Made by a program: the position numbers and the translations under genes. Under the pieces are notes generated by a model, which ran no database searches, was not told the DNA's origin, and saw nothing but the letters and a program-made list of their open reading frames with translations. This document shows, in pieces, positions 45,833-54,021 of a DNA stretch of 64,000 bases (its first letter is position 1; every line of letters begins with the position of its first letter). The stretch comes from Ancylobacter mangrovi (GTDB lineage Bacteria > Pseudomonadota > Alphaproteobacteria > Rhizobiales > Xanthobacteraceae). Where the stretch lies: positions 62,001-126,000 of the forward strand of contig NZ_JANTHZ010000004.1 of NCBI RefSeq assembly GCF_024752355.1. The letters run 5' to 3'.

Positions 45833-45852
45833 AAGCCGGCGCGCGCCGGCTT
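45833..45852 (-). terminator. Hairpin terminator between convergent genes
   Basis: AAGCCGGC-GCGC-GCCGGCTT forms a strong stem. Read on the minus strand it is followed by TTCCTTTTAT, so it probably ends the leftward transcript from 48028. It may also stop the rightward MaoC transcript. Confidence 0.65.
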
Positions 45853-45864
45853 CCCCGCCTCGCC

Positions 45865-46449
45865 TCAATAGAGCGCGTAGCTGTTGACCATGTCGAGATG
45901 GCCGGCGGCCTCGCCGAAGGCGCCCATGTCGAGCGCGATCTCTTCTGGCACCTTGAGGCCGGCGAGGACGAGGAAGTCGACCACCCCGTCGCGATGATAG
46001 GCGAAGACGCGCAGCTGGAGCGTGTTCACCCGGCCCTCGAACGTGGCCCGGGCGCCGGCGACGACCGCGTCGGCGAGACCGTCCGGGGTGCCGGAAAAGC
46101 GCATCAACACGCTGCGCGGTGTCGGCCGCGTGAGCTCGCCGCCCGGATAGAGCTGCTCGCCGATCGAGCGATAGACCGACACCCGGCCGGTGACGCGCTT
46201 TGTCCACGGGCTCGCCCGCTCGCCGGAAACGCGCCGGTAGGCCTCGGTCTCCAGCACTGCCTCGTTCTCCATGTCGTACATGGCAAGATATTTCGGGTGG
46301 CCGTCGAGGCAGACATAGCGGCGGCCGCTCTCGAAGCCGTCCACCGCGAGCCGATCGGGAACGTGCTCGGTGTCGTACCAGGCGTTGAACTCCTCCTCGA
46401 AGGCCGGCGGCGGCTGCATCAGGACGAGGAGAAAGCCTTTCTTGCTCAT
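45865..46449 (-). CDS. DUF4286/EthD-like small protein
   Basis: A 194-residue protein made of two ferredoxin-like (dimeric alpha-beta barrel) halves. The first contains EEEFNAWYDTEHVPDRLAVD, the EthD/DUF4286 pattern with a conserved His after WYDTEH. Members are often found with catabolic enzymes and may act as isomerases or lactone-handling proteins, without proof. It overlaps the hydrolase gene by 4 bp, so it is the last gene of the 48028-45865 operon. Confidence 0.75.
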   Translation of the reverse strand: MSKKGFLLVLMQPPPAFEEEFNAWYDTEHVPDRLAVDGFESGRRYVCLDGHPKYLAMYDMENEAVLETEAYRRVSGERASPWTKRVTGRVSVYRSIGEQLYPGGELTRPTPRSVLMRFSGTPDGLADAVVAGARATFEGRVNTLQLRVFAYHRDGVVDFLVLAGLKVPEEIALDMGAFGEAAGHLDMVNSYALY

Positions 46450-47252
46450 GCGTGTGCTCCGGAAGATCGGACGGGGATGGCCTCGCGGCCGACGAAATCG
46501 AGCACCAGCTCGGCGAAACGGGCGGGCTGCTGGTAGGGCACGAAATGGGCGGCCTGTTCCATGACCACGATCCGCGCGCCGGGCGCGAGCCGGGCGGCGG
46601 CCTCGGTACGGTCCATCGGCAGCAGCACGTCGTGCCGGCCGGGTACCAGCAGGGTGGGGCAGGCGATCCGGCCGAATGCCTCGGAGGCATCCGCCTCGGC
46701 CGCCGCCTCGAGCGCCCAGGCATAGGCATGCGGATCCTGCGCGGAGAAACGTTTCATGTAGCGCTCGTAAAGCGCATCGTGCGGCAGGTTGAGGAAGGCG
46801 CGCTCCACCGCACCGGGGAGCACGACGCCGATTCCACCCTCGCGCACGGCCTGCGCGCGCTCGCCGAGCATCTGCCGCGCGCCCGGCGCGCTGGCCGGCG
46901 TCGGGTTGGCGAGGACGAGCGCCGTCGTCCGCGCGGGATGCTCCGCCGCATAGACGGCCGCGGTCATGGCACTTATGGCGCAGGCGACGATCGCGAAGCG
47001 CTCGATCCCGAGTTCGTGCCGCAGCACCTCCAGCGCCGCCGCCTGCTCGCCGAGCGACACCGGCCGCTCCGGCCCCGGCGAGCCGCCGACGCCGGGAAGA
47101 TCCACCGCGAGCGTCGTCGCGCGCCCGTCCACGGCGCGGACGAAATCGTCCCAGAAGGTGAGATCGGCACCGAGCGGATGGACCAGCAGCATCACGGGCT
47201 CGTGCCGATCGCCGGTCAGCACATGGTTGAGGAGATCGCTCATCGCGGTCAC
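46446..47252 (-). CDS. Alpha/beta hydrolase with atypical nucleophile elbow
   Basis: A 268-residue hydrolase-fold protein (MLLVHPLGADLTFWDDFVRA, VVMEQAAHFVPYQQP). Asp in PGRHDVLLP and His in QAAHF are in place. The nucleophile elbow reads CAISAM, so both glycines of GxSxG are replaced, which may alter or lower activity. The start is GTG at 47252 overlapping the previous stop in GTGA; ATG at 47243 is the alternative. Middle gene of a three-gene operon. Confidence 0.82.
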   Translation of the reverse strand: MTAMSDLLNHVLTGDRHEPVMLLVHPLGADLTFWDDFVRAVDGRATTLAVDLPGVGGSPGPERPVSLGEQAAALEVLRHELGIERFAIVACAISAMTAAVYAAEHPARTTALVLANPTPASAPGARQMLGERAQAVREGGIGVVLPGAVERAFLNLPHDALYERYMKRFSAQDPHAYAWALEAAAEADASEAFGRIACPTLLVPGRHDVLLPMDRTEAAARLAPGARIVVMEQAAHFVPYQQPARFAELVLDFVGREAIPVRSSGAHA

Positions 47253-48028
47253 GCCTCGCCGACCGGCCGGCCGGCGAGGAAGTCGCTGACCGCCTCGGTG
47301 AAGAGCCCGCTGGTCTCGAGCTGCATCATGTGCGGGGCGCCCGGCATGGTGACGAGCCGGGCCCCGGGGATCGCCGCCTTGAGCGCGGCGGCCGCCTCGG
47401 GAGAGGTCGCCGCGTCCCGCTCGCCCGCGATGACGAGCGCGGGCACGTCGATGCCGCCGAGGCGGGGCAGCGCGTCGAAGCCGCTGATCGCCCGCCAGCC
47501 TTCCGACCAGGCGCGCACGGAATCGCCGCTCAGCCGCTCGCGCACCCGCTCGACCACCGGATTGCCGACGAAGCCGGGCGTGAACCAGCGTTCGATGGTC
47601 GCCGGGACGATGGATTCCATGCCCGCGCGCTCCGCCGCCAGCCCGCGCTCGCGCAACGCCTCGCGCGCCGATGCCGGTATGCCGCCGGGACAGCCGCAGG
47701 CGATCAGCCGGCCGACGCTGCCGGGAAATTCGAGCGCCAGGGTCTGGGCGATCATGCCACCGAAGGAGAGGCCGAGTACGGCCGGGCGCTCCAGCCCATG
47801 ACGGCGGATCGCCTCGTGCACATCGGCCGCATAGGCCTCGATCGGCGCCGCCTGCGCGCCCATCGGCGAACCACCGAAGCCGCGCAGATCGAGCCGCAGC
47901 AGGCGATGGCTGCGCGCGAGCATGGTCGGCATCGCGCCCCAGAACGAACTGTCGAGGCCGATGGGGTGCAGCAGGACGAGCCCCTCGCCCGCGCCTTCGA
48001 CGATGCCGTGCAGATTGACCGTTTCCAT
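47249..48028 (-). CDS. Alpha/beta hydrolase (3-oxoadipate enol-lactonase-like)
   Basis: A 259-residue hydrolase with VLLHPIGLDSSFWG, elbow GLSFGG, acid in AGERDAAT and His in GAPHMMQ. It is similar to PcaD and to the hydrolase at 16077. It heads the operon 48028-45865. It may cleave a lactone or an ester feeding the CoA pathway; the substrate is unknown. Confidence 0.85.
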   Translation of the reverse strand: METVNLHGIVEGAGEGLVLLHPIGLDSSFWGAMPTMLARSHRLLRLDLRGFGGSPMGAQAAPIEAYAADVHEAIRRHGLERPAVLGLSFGGMIAQTLALEFPGSVGRLIACGCPGGIPASAREALRERGLAAERAGMESIVPATIERWFTPGFVGNPVVERVRERLSGDSVRAWSEGWRAISGFDALPRLGGIDVPALVIAGERDAATSPEAAAALKAAIPGARLVTMPGAPHMMQLETSGLFTEAVSDFLAGRPVGEA

Positions 48029-48163
48029 GCCCCGTGCACTCTTGCCGCCCGTTTGACGCCCATTTGGCGTGGGTCGTTCGGGTCGATTATGTCGACGGAT
48101 AGGCGCGGCCTTCCGTCAGGTTTTGGCGTATCGGCGGCCCAGAACCGGGCGCCTCTTCACATA

Positions 48164-48176
48164 GTGTCGACAGATT
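48164..48176. promoter_or_regulatory. GTGTCGACAGATT motif, copy 1
   Basis: This 13-mer contains the palindrome TGTCGACA and lies in the 323-bp divergent gap 48029-48351. The same 13-mer occurs inverted at 60979-60991. A partial TGTCGAC is at 48090, and an adjacent TTTGACAC forms a GTGTC/GACAC dyad. It fits the FadR/GntR consensus GTM-KAC. No other feature was seen in this gap. Confidence 0.4.
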
Positions 48177-48351
48177 TGACACCTCATCGCCTTCTGTCAA
48201 GACCACCCGGTCGCGTTCCTCCGCTCGCGCCCCGCCACGCGTCCTGGGTTGCCACCTCCCCTTGCCGCGCGCCCTCCGGCGGGCCTAGAGTAGGCTTTCC
48301 GCGACGGAACCCGCCGCGTCGAGACCCCGTGTCAGCCGGTCGATCCAAGCC

Positions 48352-49401
48352 GTGAAAAAGCCGTCCGCCGCCCCGGCATCCGTCACCATCAAGCATGTGG
48401 CCCAGCATGCCGGCGTCTCGTTCGGCACCGTCTCGCGCGTCCTGAACAACGCCGCCAATGTCGATCCGGCGCTGCGCCAGCGCGTCACGCAGGCCATGGC
48501 CGAGCTCGGCTACAAGCCCAACCCGGTGGCGCAGAGCCTGCGCTCGCGCCAGAGCCGGGTCATCGGCGTGCTGATGCCCGACATCCAGAACCCGCTCACC
48601 GCCGCCGCCGTCACCGGGCTCGAACCGGTGCTGGCGCGCGCCGGCTACACGCTCTTCCTCGCCAATTCGCATTCCGACCGCCAGCTCGAGAGCGACATTC
48701 TCGAGCAGTTCAAGCGCCGCCATGTCGACGGCCTGCTCGCCATGGTCGCCGACGACAATGACGAGACGACGCGCTCGCAGTTGCGCGACTTCTCCGTGCC
48801 GATGGTGATGATGGAGCGGGTGATCGACCTCGACGTCGATTGCGTGCTCACCAACCAGTATGAGGGGACCTACCGCGCCACCCGCTACCTGCTCGGCCTC
48901 GGCCACCGGCGCATCGCCCTCATCACCGTGCCGGCGATCACCCATTCGGGGCGCGAGCGGGTGCGCGGCTTCGAATCGGCCTTCGCCGATGTCGGCGCCG
49001 AGGTGCCGCGCGACCTCATCCATTCGCAGGGCCGCCAGCATCCCTATGGCCGCGACGCGGCCTATGCCTCGCTCATCGGCCGCGCGCCGGCGACCGCCAT
49101 CGTGGTGAGCGGCGGCCATCTCGCCGGGGTGATCGAGGCGGTGCGCCTGCTCAATCTCAGCATCCGGCAGGACCTCTCGCTGGTCACGCTCGGCGACACC
49201 GAGCTCGCCGCGCTGATCGAGCCGCCGATCACCGCCATACGCTACGACTGGCCGGCGACGGGACGCTGCGCGGCCGAGCTGCTGCTGGAGCATCTGGCGG
49301 GGCGCCAGGGTCCCTCGCGCCAGCGCACCATCGTCAGCCACGAATTCATCATCCGCGGCTCCTGCGCCCCGCCCGCCTGCCCCGCCGCCCGGGTGGGATA
49401 G
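48352..49401 (+). CDS. LacI family transcriptional regulator
   Basis: A 349-residue LacI protein starting with GTG at 48352 (MKKPSAAPASVTIKHVAQHA, GVSFGTVSRVLNNAANVDPA, VIGVLMPDIQNPLTAAAV). It has the same overall pattern as 42519-43562, including AIVVSGGHLAGVIEAVRLLN and the C-terminal TAIRYDWPATGR. It lies upstream of the ABC/CoA-transferase operon, whose promoter region has LacI site 3, and downstream of the divergent hydrolase operon. Confidence 0.92.
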   Translation: MKKPSAAPASVTIKHVAQHAGVSFGTVSRVLNNAANVDPALRQRVTQAMAELGYKPNPVAQSLRSRQSRVIGVLMPDIQNPLTAAAVTGLEPVLARAGYTLFLANSHSDRQLESDILEQFKRRHVDGLLAMVADDNDETTRSQLRDFSVPMVMMERVIDLDVDCVLTNQYEGTYRATRYLLGLGHRRIALITVPAITHSGRERVRGFESAFADVGAEVPRDLIHSQGRQHPYGRDAAYASLIGRAPATAIVVSGGHLAGVIEAVRLLNLSIRQDLSLVTLGDTELAALIEPPITAIRYDWPATGRCAAELLLEHLAGRQGPSRQRTIVSHEFIIRGSCAPPACPAARVG

Positions 49402-49471
49402 GGCGCCGCACGGCCCGTTTGCGCCGGTGGCCCCGGCGGGGACGTTTGTCCGGCGACTCGCAATTAGGTGA

Positions 49472-49483
49472 TGAACCGTTTCA
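49472..49483 (+). promoter_or_regulatory. LacI-type operator 3 (ABC/CoA-transferase operon)
   Basis: TGAACCGTTTCA lies within the 14-bp near-palindrome ATGAACCGTTTCAT, 148 bp before the 77-aa ORF and 71 bp after the LacI stop. The TGAAACG half-site is on the minus strand. Nothing else was recognised between 49402 and 49619. Confidence 0.55.
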
Positions 49484-49619
49484 TTTCGTTATTGCCACGT
49501 CCGGTGGCTGGGCTTATCGTTCCGTAAAATCGACCTGCCACGGCAGGCATATGACGTCGCCGACGGGCCCGCCGCGATGCGGGACCCGGCAACAAGGCGG
49601 CGCGAACCAGGAGGAAGCC

Positions 49620-49853
49620 ATGTCCCAGCCGGGAGAGCCGTGCGGACGAGCGGACGCGTGCGCCCCGTTCGCCGAAACATTCCAGCCCCCGTCATTTTCG
49701 AAGGCGCCCGCGGGTGTCCCGGAAAGGTCCGGTCATGCGTCGCCCGGCGCCGGCCGCCCATCCGCGCGGGGGCACGAATCCGCTGCCGGACCGGTCCCCT
49801 GCCGCACCTTCGCGATCCTCTCCATCCTCCAAGAGCCCGTTCGCCATGCTTGA
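49620..49853 (+). CDS. Small ORF (77 aa) coupled to the ABC ATPase
   Basis: The ATG at 49620 has a strong ribosome site (GGAGGAAGCC). The product starts MSQPGEPCGRADACAPFAET and has no recognised domain, a Pro/Ser/Gly-rich middle and three Cys. Its stop overlaps the ATPase start at 49846 by 8 bp, and the ATPase has only a weak site of its own. It may be a leader ORF that delivers ribosomes to the ATPase gene, or a small protein. Confidence 0.45.
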   Translation: MSQPGEPCGRADACAPFAETFQPPSFSKAPAGVPERSGHASPGAGRPSARGHESAAGPVPCRTFAILSILQEPVRHA

Positions 49854-51006
49854 TACTTCACGCTCCGCGGCGCATCTCACGCATAACGGCAACGGCGCCG
49901 CGAGCGCCGCCCCGTTCCTGCGCATCACCGGCATCGACAAGCATTTCGGGAGCTTCCGGGCCCTGTCCAACGTCACGCTGGACGTGCAGGCGGGCGAGTT
50001 CATCTGCTTTCTCGGCCCGTCCGGATGCGGCAAGTCCACCCTGCTGCGCATCATCGCCGGGCTGGAGCGCCAGAACGCCGGCATGATCCACAGCCTCGAC
50101 CAGGACATCTCCGACCTGCCACCGGCCCAGCGCCAGTTCGGCATCCTGTTCCAGTCCTACGCGCTGTTCCCCAACCTCAATGTGCGGGAGAACATCGTCT
50201 ACGGCCTGCGCAACCGGCGCATGCGCAGCGCGGAAATCGATTCCCGGCTTAACGAGCTCATCGAGCTGATCGACCTGAAGGGCTCCGAGGGCAAATATCC
50301 GGCCCAGCTTTCCGGCGGCCAGCAGCAGCGCGTCGCGCTCGCCCGCGCCATCGCCCCCTCGCCCCGCCTGCTGCTGCTCGACGAGCCGTTGAGCGCGCTG
50401 GACGCCAAGGTGCGCGTGCATCTGCGCCAGCAGATCCGCGACCTGCAGCGCCGGCTGGGCCTAACCGCCATCATGGTCACGCATGATCAGGAAGAGGCGC
50501 TGAGCATGGCCGACCGGGTGGTGGCGATGCGCGACGGCGAGGTCGAGCAGATCGGCACCCCGACCGAGGTCTACCACACGCCGCGCAGCCTGTTCGTCGC
50601 CGGCTTCGTCGGCAAGATGAACATCCTGCCGGGGCGCGTCGGCGGCGGGCGACTCAGCATCGGCAGCCTCAGCTTCGCGATGCCCGCCTTCTACGACACG
50701 CCCGAGAACCAGGGCGAGGTGATCGCCTGCCTGCGGCCCGAGCAGATGCGTCTCAAGGCCGCCGGCGCCGCCGACGCCCTGCCCGCCAGGGTGATGCAGC
50801 TCGAATTCCTCGGTTCGTTCTGGCGCGCCACCCTCGTCGTTCCCGCGCTCGGCGACGCCGAGATCTCGGTCGATTTGACCAGCCGCGACATGGCCGACAT
50901 GCCGGTCGCCATCGGCGAGAGCGTCGGCGTTGCGCTGCCGGAGGACCGCTTCGCCGTGTTCCCGGCCTCCCAGTCCGGCCAGGTCCGGGAGAGCGTGCGG
51001 CAATGA
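49846..51006 (+). CDS. ABC transporter ATP-binding protein (AEP/iron/spermidine type)
   Basis: A 386-residue ATPase with Walker [10 protein letters not shown], signature LSGGQQQR, Walker [13 protein letters not shown] and a C-terminal TOBE domain ([20 protein letters not shown]). It resembles the putative 2-aminoethylphosphonate/PotA/FbpC group. The ATG at 49846 follows only a weak site but is coupled to the preceding small ORF. It overlaps the permease by ATGA. Substrate is probably an organic acid given the CoA-transferases in the operon; this is inference. Confidence 0.9.
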   Translation: MLDTSRSAAHLTHNGNGAASAAPFLRITGIDKHFGSFRALSNVTLDVQAGEFICFLGPSGCGKSTLLRIIAGLERQNAGMIHSLDQDISDLPPAQRQFGILFQSYALFPNLNVRENIVYGLRNRRMRSAEIDSRLNELIELIDLKGSEGKYPAQLSGGQQQRVALARAIAPSPRLLLLDEPLSALDAKVRVHLRQQIRDLQRRLGLTAIMVTHDQEEALSMADRVVAMRDGEVEQIGTPTEVYHTPRSLFVAGFVGKMNILPGRVGGGRLSIGSLSFAMPAFYDTPENQGEVIACLRPEQMRLKAAGAADALPARVMQLEFLGSFWRATLVVPALGDAEISVDLTSRDMADMPVAIGESVGVALPEDRFAVFPASQSGQVRESVRQ

Positions 51007-52733
51007 CGGACCTCGCCACCCGCCACGGCGCTGCCGCCGATCACGGCACATCCTTCCGCCCGGGCATCGACTGGGAGCACGTGGTCCGGCTCCTCGTCGG
51101 CGCCCTCATGCTGGCGGTCGCGCTCGTCATCATCGTGCTGCCGCTCTACGCGCTGCTGTCGCAGAGCTTCGAGGACCACGAGGGCAACTTCGTCGGCCTC
51201 GCCAACTTCATCAGCTACGCCCAGGACCCGATCCTGCGCCTGTCGGTATTCAACAGCCTGTGGGTGGCGGTGCTGACCGTCGCCATCGTGGTTCCGCTCG
51301 GCTTCTTCTTCTCCTACGCGCTGACGCGGAGCTGCATGCCGCTGAAGGGGCTGTTCAAGGGCATCGCGCTGCTGCCGATCCTCGCCCCCTCGCTGCTGCC
51401 GGCGATCGCGCTGATCTACATCTTCGGCAATCAGGGCTACCTGAAATGGCTGATGTTCGGCCACAGCATCTACGGGCCGGTCGGCATCATCATGGCGCAG
51501 GTGTTCCACTGCCTGCCCTTCGTGGTGCTGATCATGACGACCGCGCTGGCGACGGCGGATGCGCGCCTCTACGAGGCGGCGGAGACGCTGAACACCTCGC
51601 GCTGGCGCGTCTTCTGGACCATCACCTTCCCGAGCGTGCGCTACGGCCTGATCAACGCCAGCCTCGTCGTCTTCACCACCGCCATCGTCGATTTCGGCAT
51701 CGCCAAGGTGATCGGCGGCAAGTTCAACATGCTGGCGATCGACGTCTACCGGCAGATCATCGGCCAGGCCAACTTCCAGATGGGCGCGGTGATCGGCGTC
51801 ATCCTGCTGTTCCCGGCGGTGCTGACCTTCATCGTCGAGCGCGTCACCTACAAGCACCAGACCTCGCAGCTCACCGCGCGGGCGGTGATGCTGCAGCCCA
51901 AGCCCTCGCGCGGCTTCGACCGGCTGATGCTGCTCGCCGTCGCGGTGCTCGCCGTGCCGATCCTCGGCATCATCGGCACCGCCATCTTCGCCTCCTTCGT
52001 CACGCTGTGGCCCTATAACCTCTCGTTCTCGCTCGCCAATTTCAATTTCGGCGCGTTCGACCCGGGCGGCTGGCTGTCCTACTGGAACAGCGTCGAGATG
52101 GCGGCGTGGACGGCGCTGTTCGGCACGATCATGGCCTTCTGCGGCGGCTATCTGACGGAGAAGCACCGCCGCGGCTCGCGGGTGCTGCTCGGCTACCACA
52201 TCGTGGCGATGGTGCCGCTGGCGGTGCCCGGCATCGTGCTCGGCCTCGGCTACATCTTCTTCTTCAACATGCCGAGCAACCCGCTCAACGTGGTCTACGG
52301 CACCATGACGATCATGGTGATGTGCACCATCGGGCACTACTACACCGTGCCGCACCTGATGGCGCTCACCGCGCTGAAGCAGATCGATTCCGAGTTCGAG
52401 GCCGCCTCGCAGGCGCTCGGCGTATCGTTCTGGACCACGCTGCGGCGGGTGACGGTGCCGATCTCGATCCCCGCCATCATCGACATCGCCACCTTCTTCT
52501 TCGTCAATGCGATGACCACGGTGGCCGGCGTCATCTTCATCTACGGCTCGACCACCAAGGTGGCCTCGATCGCGGTGGTCGCGCTCAACGACACCGGCGA
52601 CGAGGGCGCGGCCTGCGCGATGGCGATGATGATCCTCTACACCTCCGCCGGCGTGAAGCTCCTGCAGGTGATCGCGACCCGCCTGCTGCTGCACCGCCAG
52701 CAGCAATGGCGCTCCAGCCTGCGCGAGGCCTAG
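51003..52733 (+). CDS. ABC transporter permease, two fused permease domains
   Basis: A 576-residue membrane protein with about 12 hydrophobic segments. Each half carries its own EAA loop (LYEAAETLNTSRWRVFWTIT near residue 195, and EFEAASQALGVSFWTTLRRV near 465). The fused arrangement is that of FbpB and the AEP-type PhnT/PhnU families. It forms the channel with the preceding ATPase and the binding protein at 55281. Confidence 0.92.
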   Translation: MTDLATRHGAAADHGTSFRPGIDWEHVVRLLVGALMLAVALVIIVLPLYALLSQSFEDHEGNFVGLANFISYAQDPILRLSVFNSLWVAVLTVAIVVPLGFFFSYALTRSCMPLKGLFKGIALLPILAPSLLPAIALIYIFGNQGYLKWLMFGHSIYGPVGIIMAQVFHCLPFVVLIMTTALATADARLYEAAETLNTSRWRVFWTITFPSVRYGLINASLVVFTTAIVDFGIAKVIGGKFNMLAIDVYRQIIGQANFQMGAVIGVILLFPAVLTFIVERVTYKHQTSQLTARAVMLQPKPSRGFDRLMLLAVAVLAVPILGIIGTAIFASFVTLWPYNLSFSLANFNFGAFDPGGWLSYWNSVEMAAWTALFGTIMAFCGGYLTEKHRRGSRVLLGYHIVAMVPLAVPGIVLGLGYIFFFNMPSNPLNVVYGTMTIMVMCTIGHYYTVPHLMALTALKQIDSEFEAASQALGVSFWTTLRRVTVPISIPAIIDIATFFFVNAMTTVAGVIFIYGSTTKVASIAVVALNDTGDEGAACAMAMMILYTSAGVKLLQVIATRLLLHRQQQWRSSLREA

Positions 52734-52791
52734 CGCGGCCCTCCCCCCCGCAGCGACCCGACATCGAGCCCGATGAAACTCTGAGAACCAA

Positions 52792-54021
52792 ATGAATCGT
52801 TTCACTCCCCATCCCTTCCGCGGACCTCTGGCTGGCCTCAAGGTGCTGGAGCTGGGGTCGGACATCTCCGTCGCCTTCGGCGCGCGGCTGCTGGCCGATC
52901 TCGGGGCCGAGGTGATCAAGGTCGAGCCGCCGGAAGGCGACCCGCTCCGCCGCGAGGCGCCGCTGACGCCCGCAGGGGAGAGCGCGCTCTTCGCCTATCT
53001 CAACCGCGGCAAGGCACTGATATCGCTCGATGGCTCGATTGAAGAGGGCTGGCGGCTGCTGGACGATCTCGCCGGGCGCTCCGATCTGGTGATCGCCACG
53101 GCCGAGGCGGTGCGCGGAGCCGAGCCGGACTGGGCGCAGCGCCCGGCAACGCTGGTGATCTCGCCGCATGGGCTTTCCGGCCCGTCGACGGAGCGCCCCT
53201 CCTCCTCCTTCGTGCTCCAGCACGCCAGCGGCTTCGCCTTCCACCAGGCGAGCCCGGTCACCGAGCCGGAGGCCACCGCCCCGGTCGGCTGCGCGGACTG
53301 GGAGGGCGACATGGCCGGCGGCCTCGTGGTCGCCATCGCCGCGCTGTGGGCGCTCGAGGCGGGCGAGGGCCGGCGGCCGGGGCCTCTGGTCGACGTCTCG
53401 CATGAGGACCTGCTGGTCTACATGCTGGTCGAACCCTTCGCCGACTGGCAGGCCGGGCTCGACGTCACCAACCGCCGGCGCGACCCCGAGAAGGGGCTGA
53501 CCATCGCCGGCGGCCTCGTCTGGTACCTGCCCTGCGCCGACGGCGCGGTCATGGTCTCCCCACGCGAGGACCATCAATGGGCACGCTGGTGCGAGGTGAT
53601 GGGCCATCCCGACTGGACCCGTGACGAAAGCCTGTGCGGCGACCGTATCGTGCGCACCGCCAATGCCGCGCGGCTTCAGGCGCTGATGGCGCAGTGGTCG
53701 GTCACGCAGGCCAACCGCGACGTGGTCGAGGCCGCCAAGGCGGCGCGCGTCGCCTGCTTCCCGGTGAGCACGCCGCACGACCTGATCGAGAACGTGCAGC
53801 TCCGCGCCCGGCGCTTCTTCGACGAGGTCCGCTTCGCCGACGGGACGGTGCTGCCCATGCCCTCGCTGCCGTTCCGCTTCATCGACCAGGGCGGCGAGGA
53901 ACTCGCCCGTGGCGGCGAAGCGCTCGCGCCGGCCCGCGCGGAGGATGGAGCCGACCTGTTCGAGGCCCTGCTCGCCACCCGCGGCGGGCCGGCCAGACAC
54001 CGCGCCGCAGGAGGCCTGTGA
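52792..54021 (+). CDS. CaiB/BaiF family CoA-transferase
   Basis: A 409-residue type III CoA-transferase (LAGLKVLELGSDISVAFGAR, LLADLGAEVIKVEPPEGDPL, VDVSHEDLLVYMLVEP). The Asp of HEDLL is at the catalytic position. It activates a carboxylate by transfer of CoA. The ribosome site is weak. It lies between the importer permease and a second CoA-transferase; the two may act as a pair or on two acids. Confidence 0.9.
   Translation: MNRFTPHPFRGPLAGLKVLELGSDISVAFGARLLADLGAEVIKVEPPEGDPLRREAPLTPAGESALFAYLNRGKALISLDGSIEEGWRLLDDLAGRSDLVIATAEAVRGAEPDWAQRPATLVISPHGLSGPSTERPSSSFVLQHASGFAFHQASPVTEPEATAPVGCADWEGDMAGGLVVAIAALWALEAGEGRRPGPLVDVSHEDLLVYMLVEPFADWQAGLDVTNRRRDPEKGLTIAGGLVWYLPCADGAVMVSPREDHQWARWCEVMGHPDWTRDESLCGDRIVRTANAARLQALMAQWSVTQANRDVVEAAKAARVACFPVSTPHDLIENVQLRARRFFDEVRFADGTVLPMPSLPFRFIDQGGEELARGGEALAPARAEDGADLFEALLATRGGPARHRAAGGL
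52793..52804. promoter_or_regulatory. LacI-type operator 4 (at the CoA-transferase start)
   Basis: TGAATCGTTTCA overlaps the start codon of the gene at 52792. It matches site 3 in 11 of 12 positions. It may be an internal operator, or codons 1-5 that resemble one by chance. Confidence 0.4.

Noticed and set aside
46746..46755. GAAACGTTTC inside the hydrolase gene as a further LacI operator
   Set aside because: It is a perfect palindrome but lies within coding sequence far from a promoter, so chance cannot be excluded.
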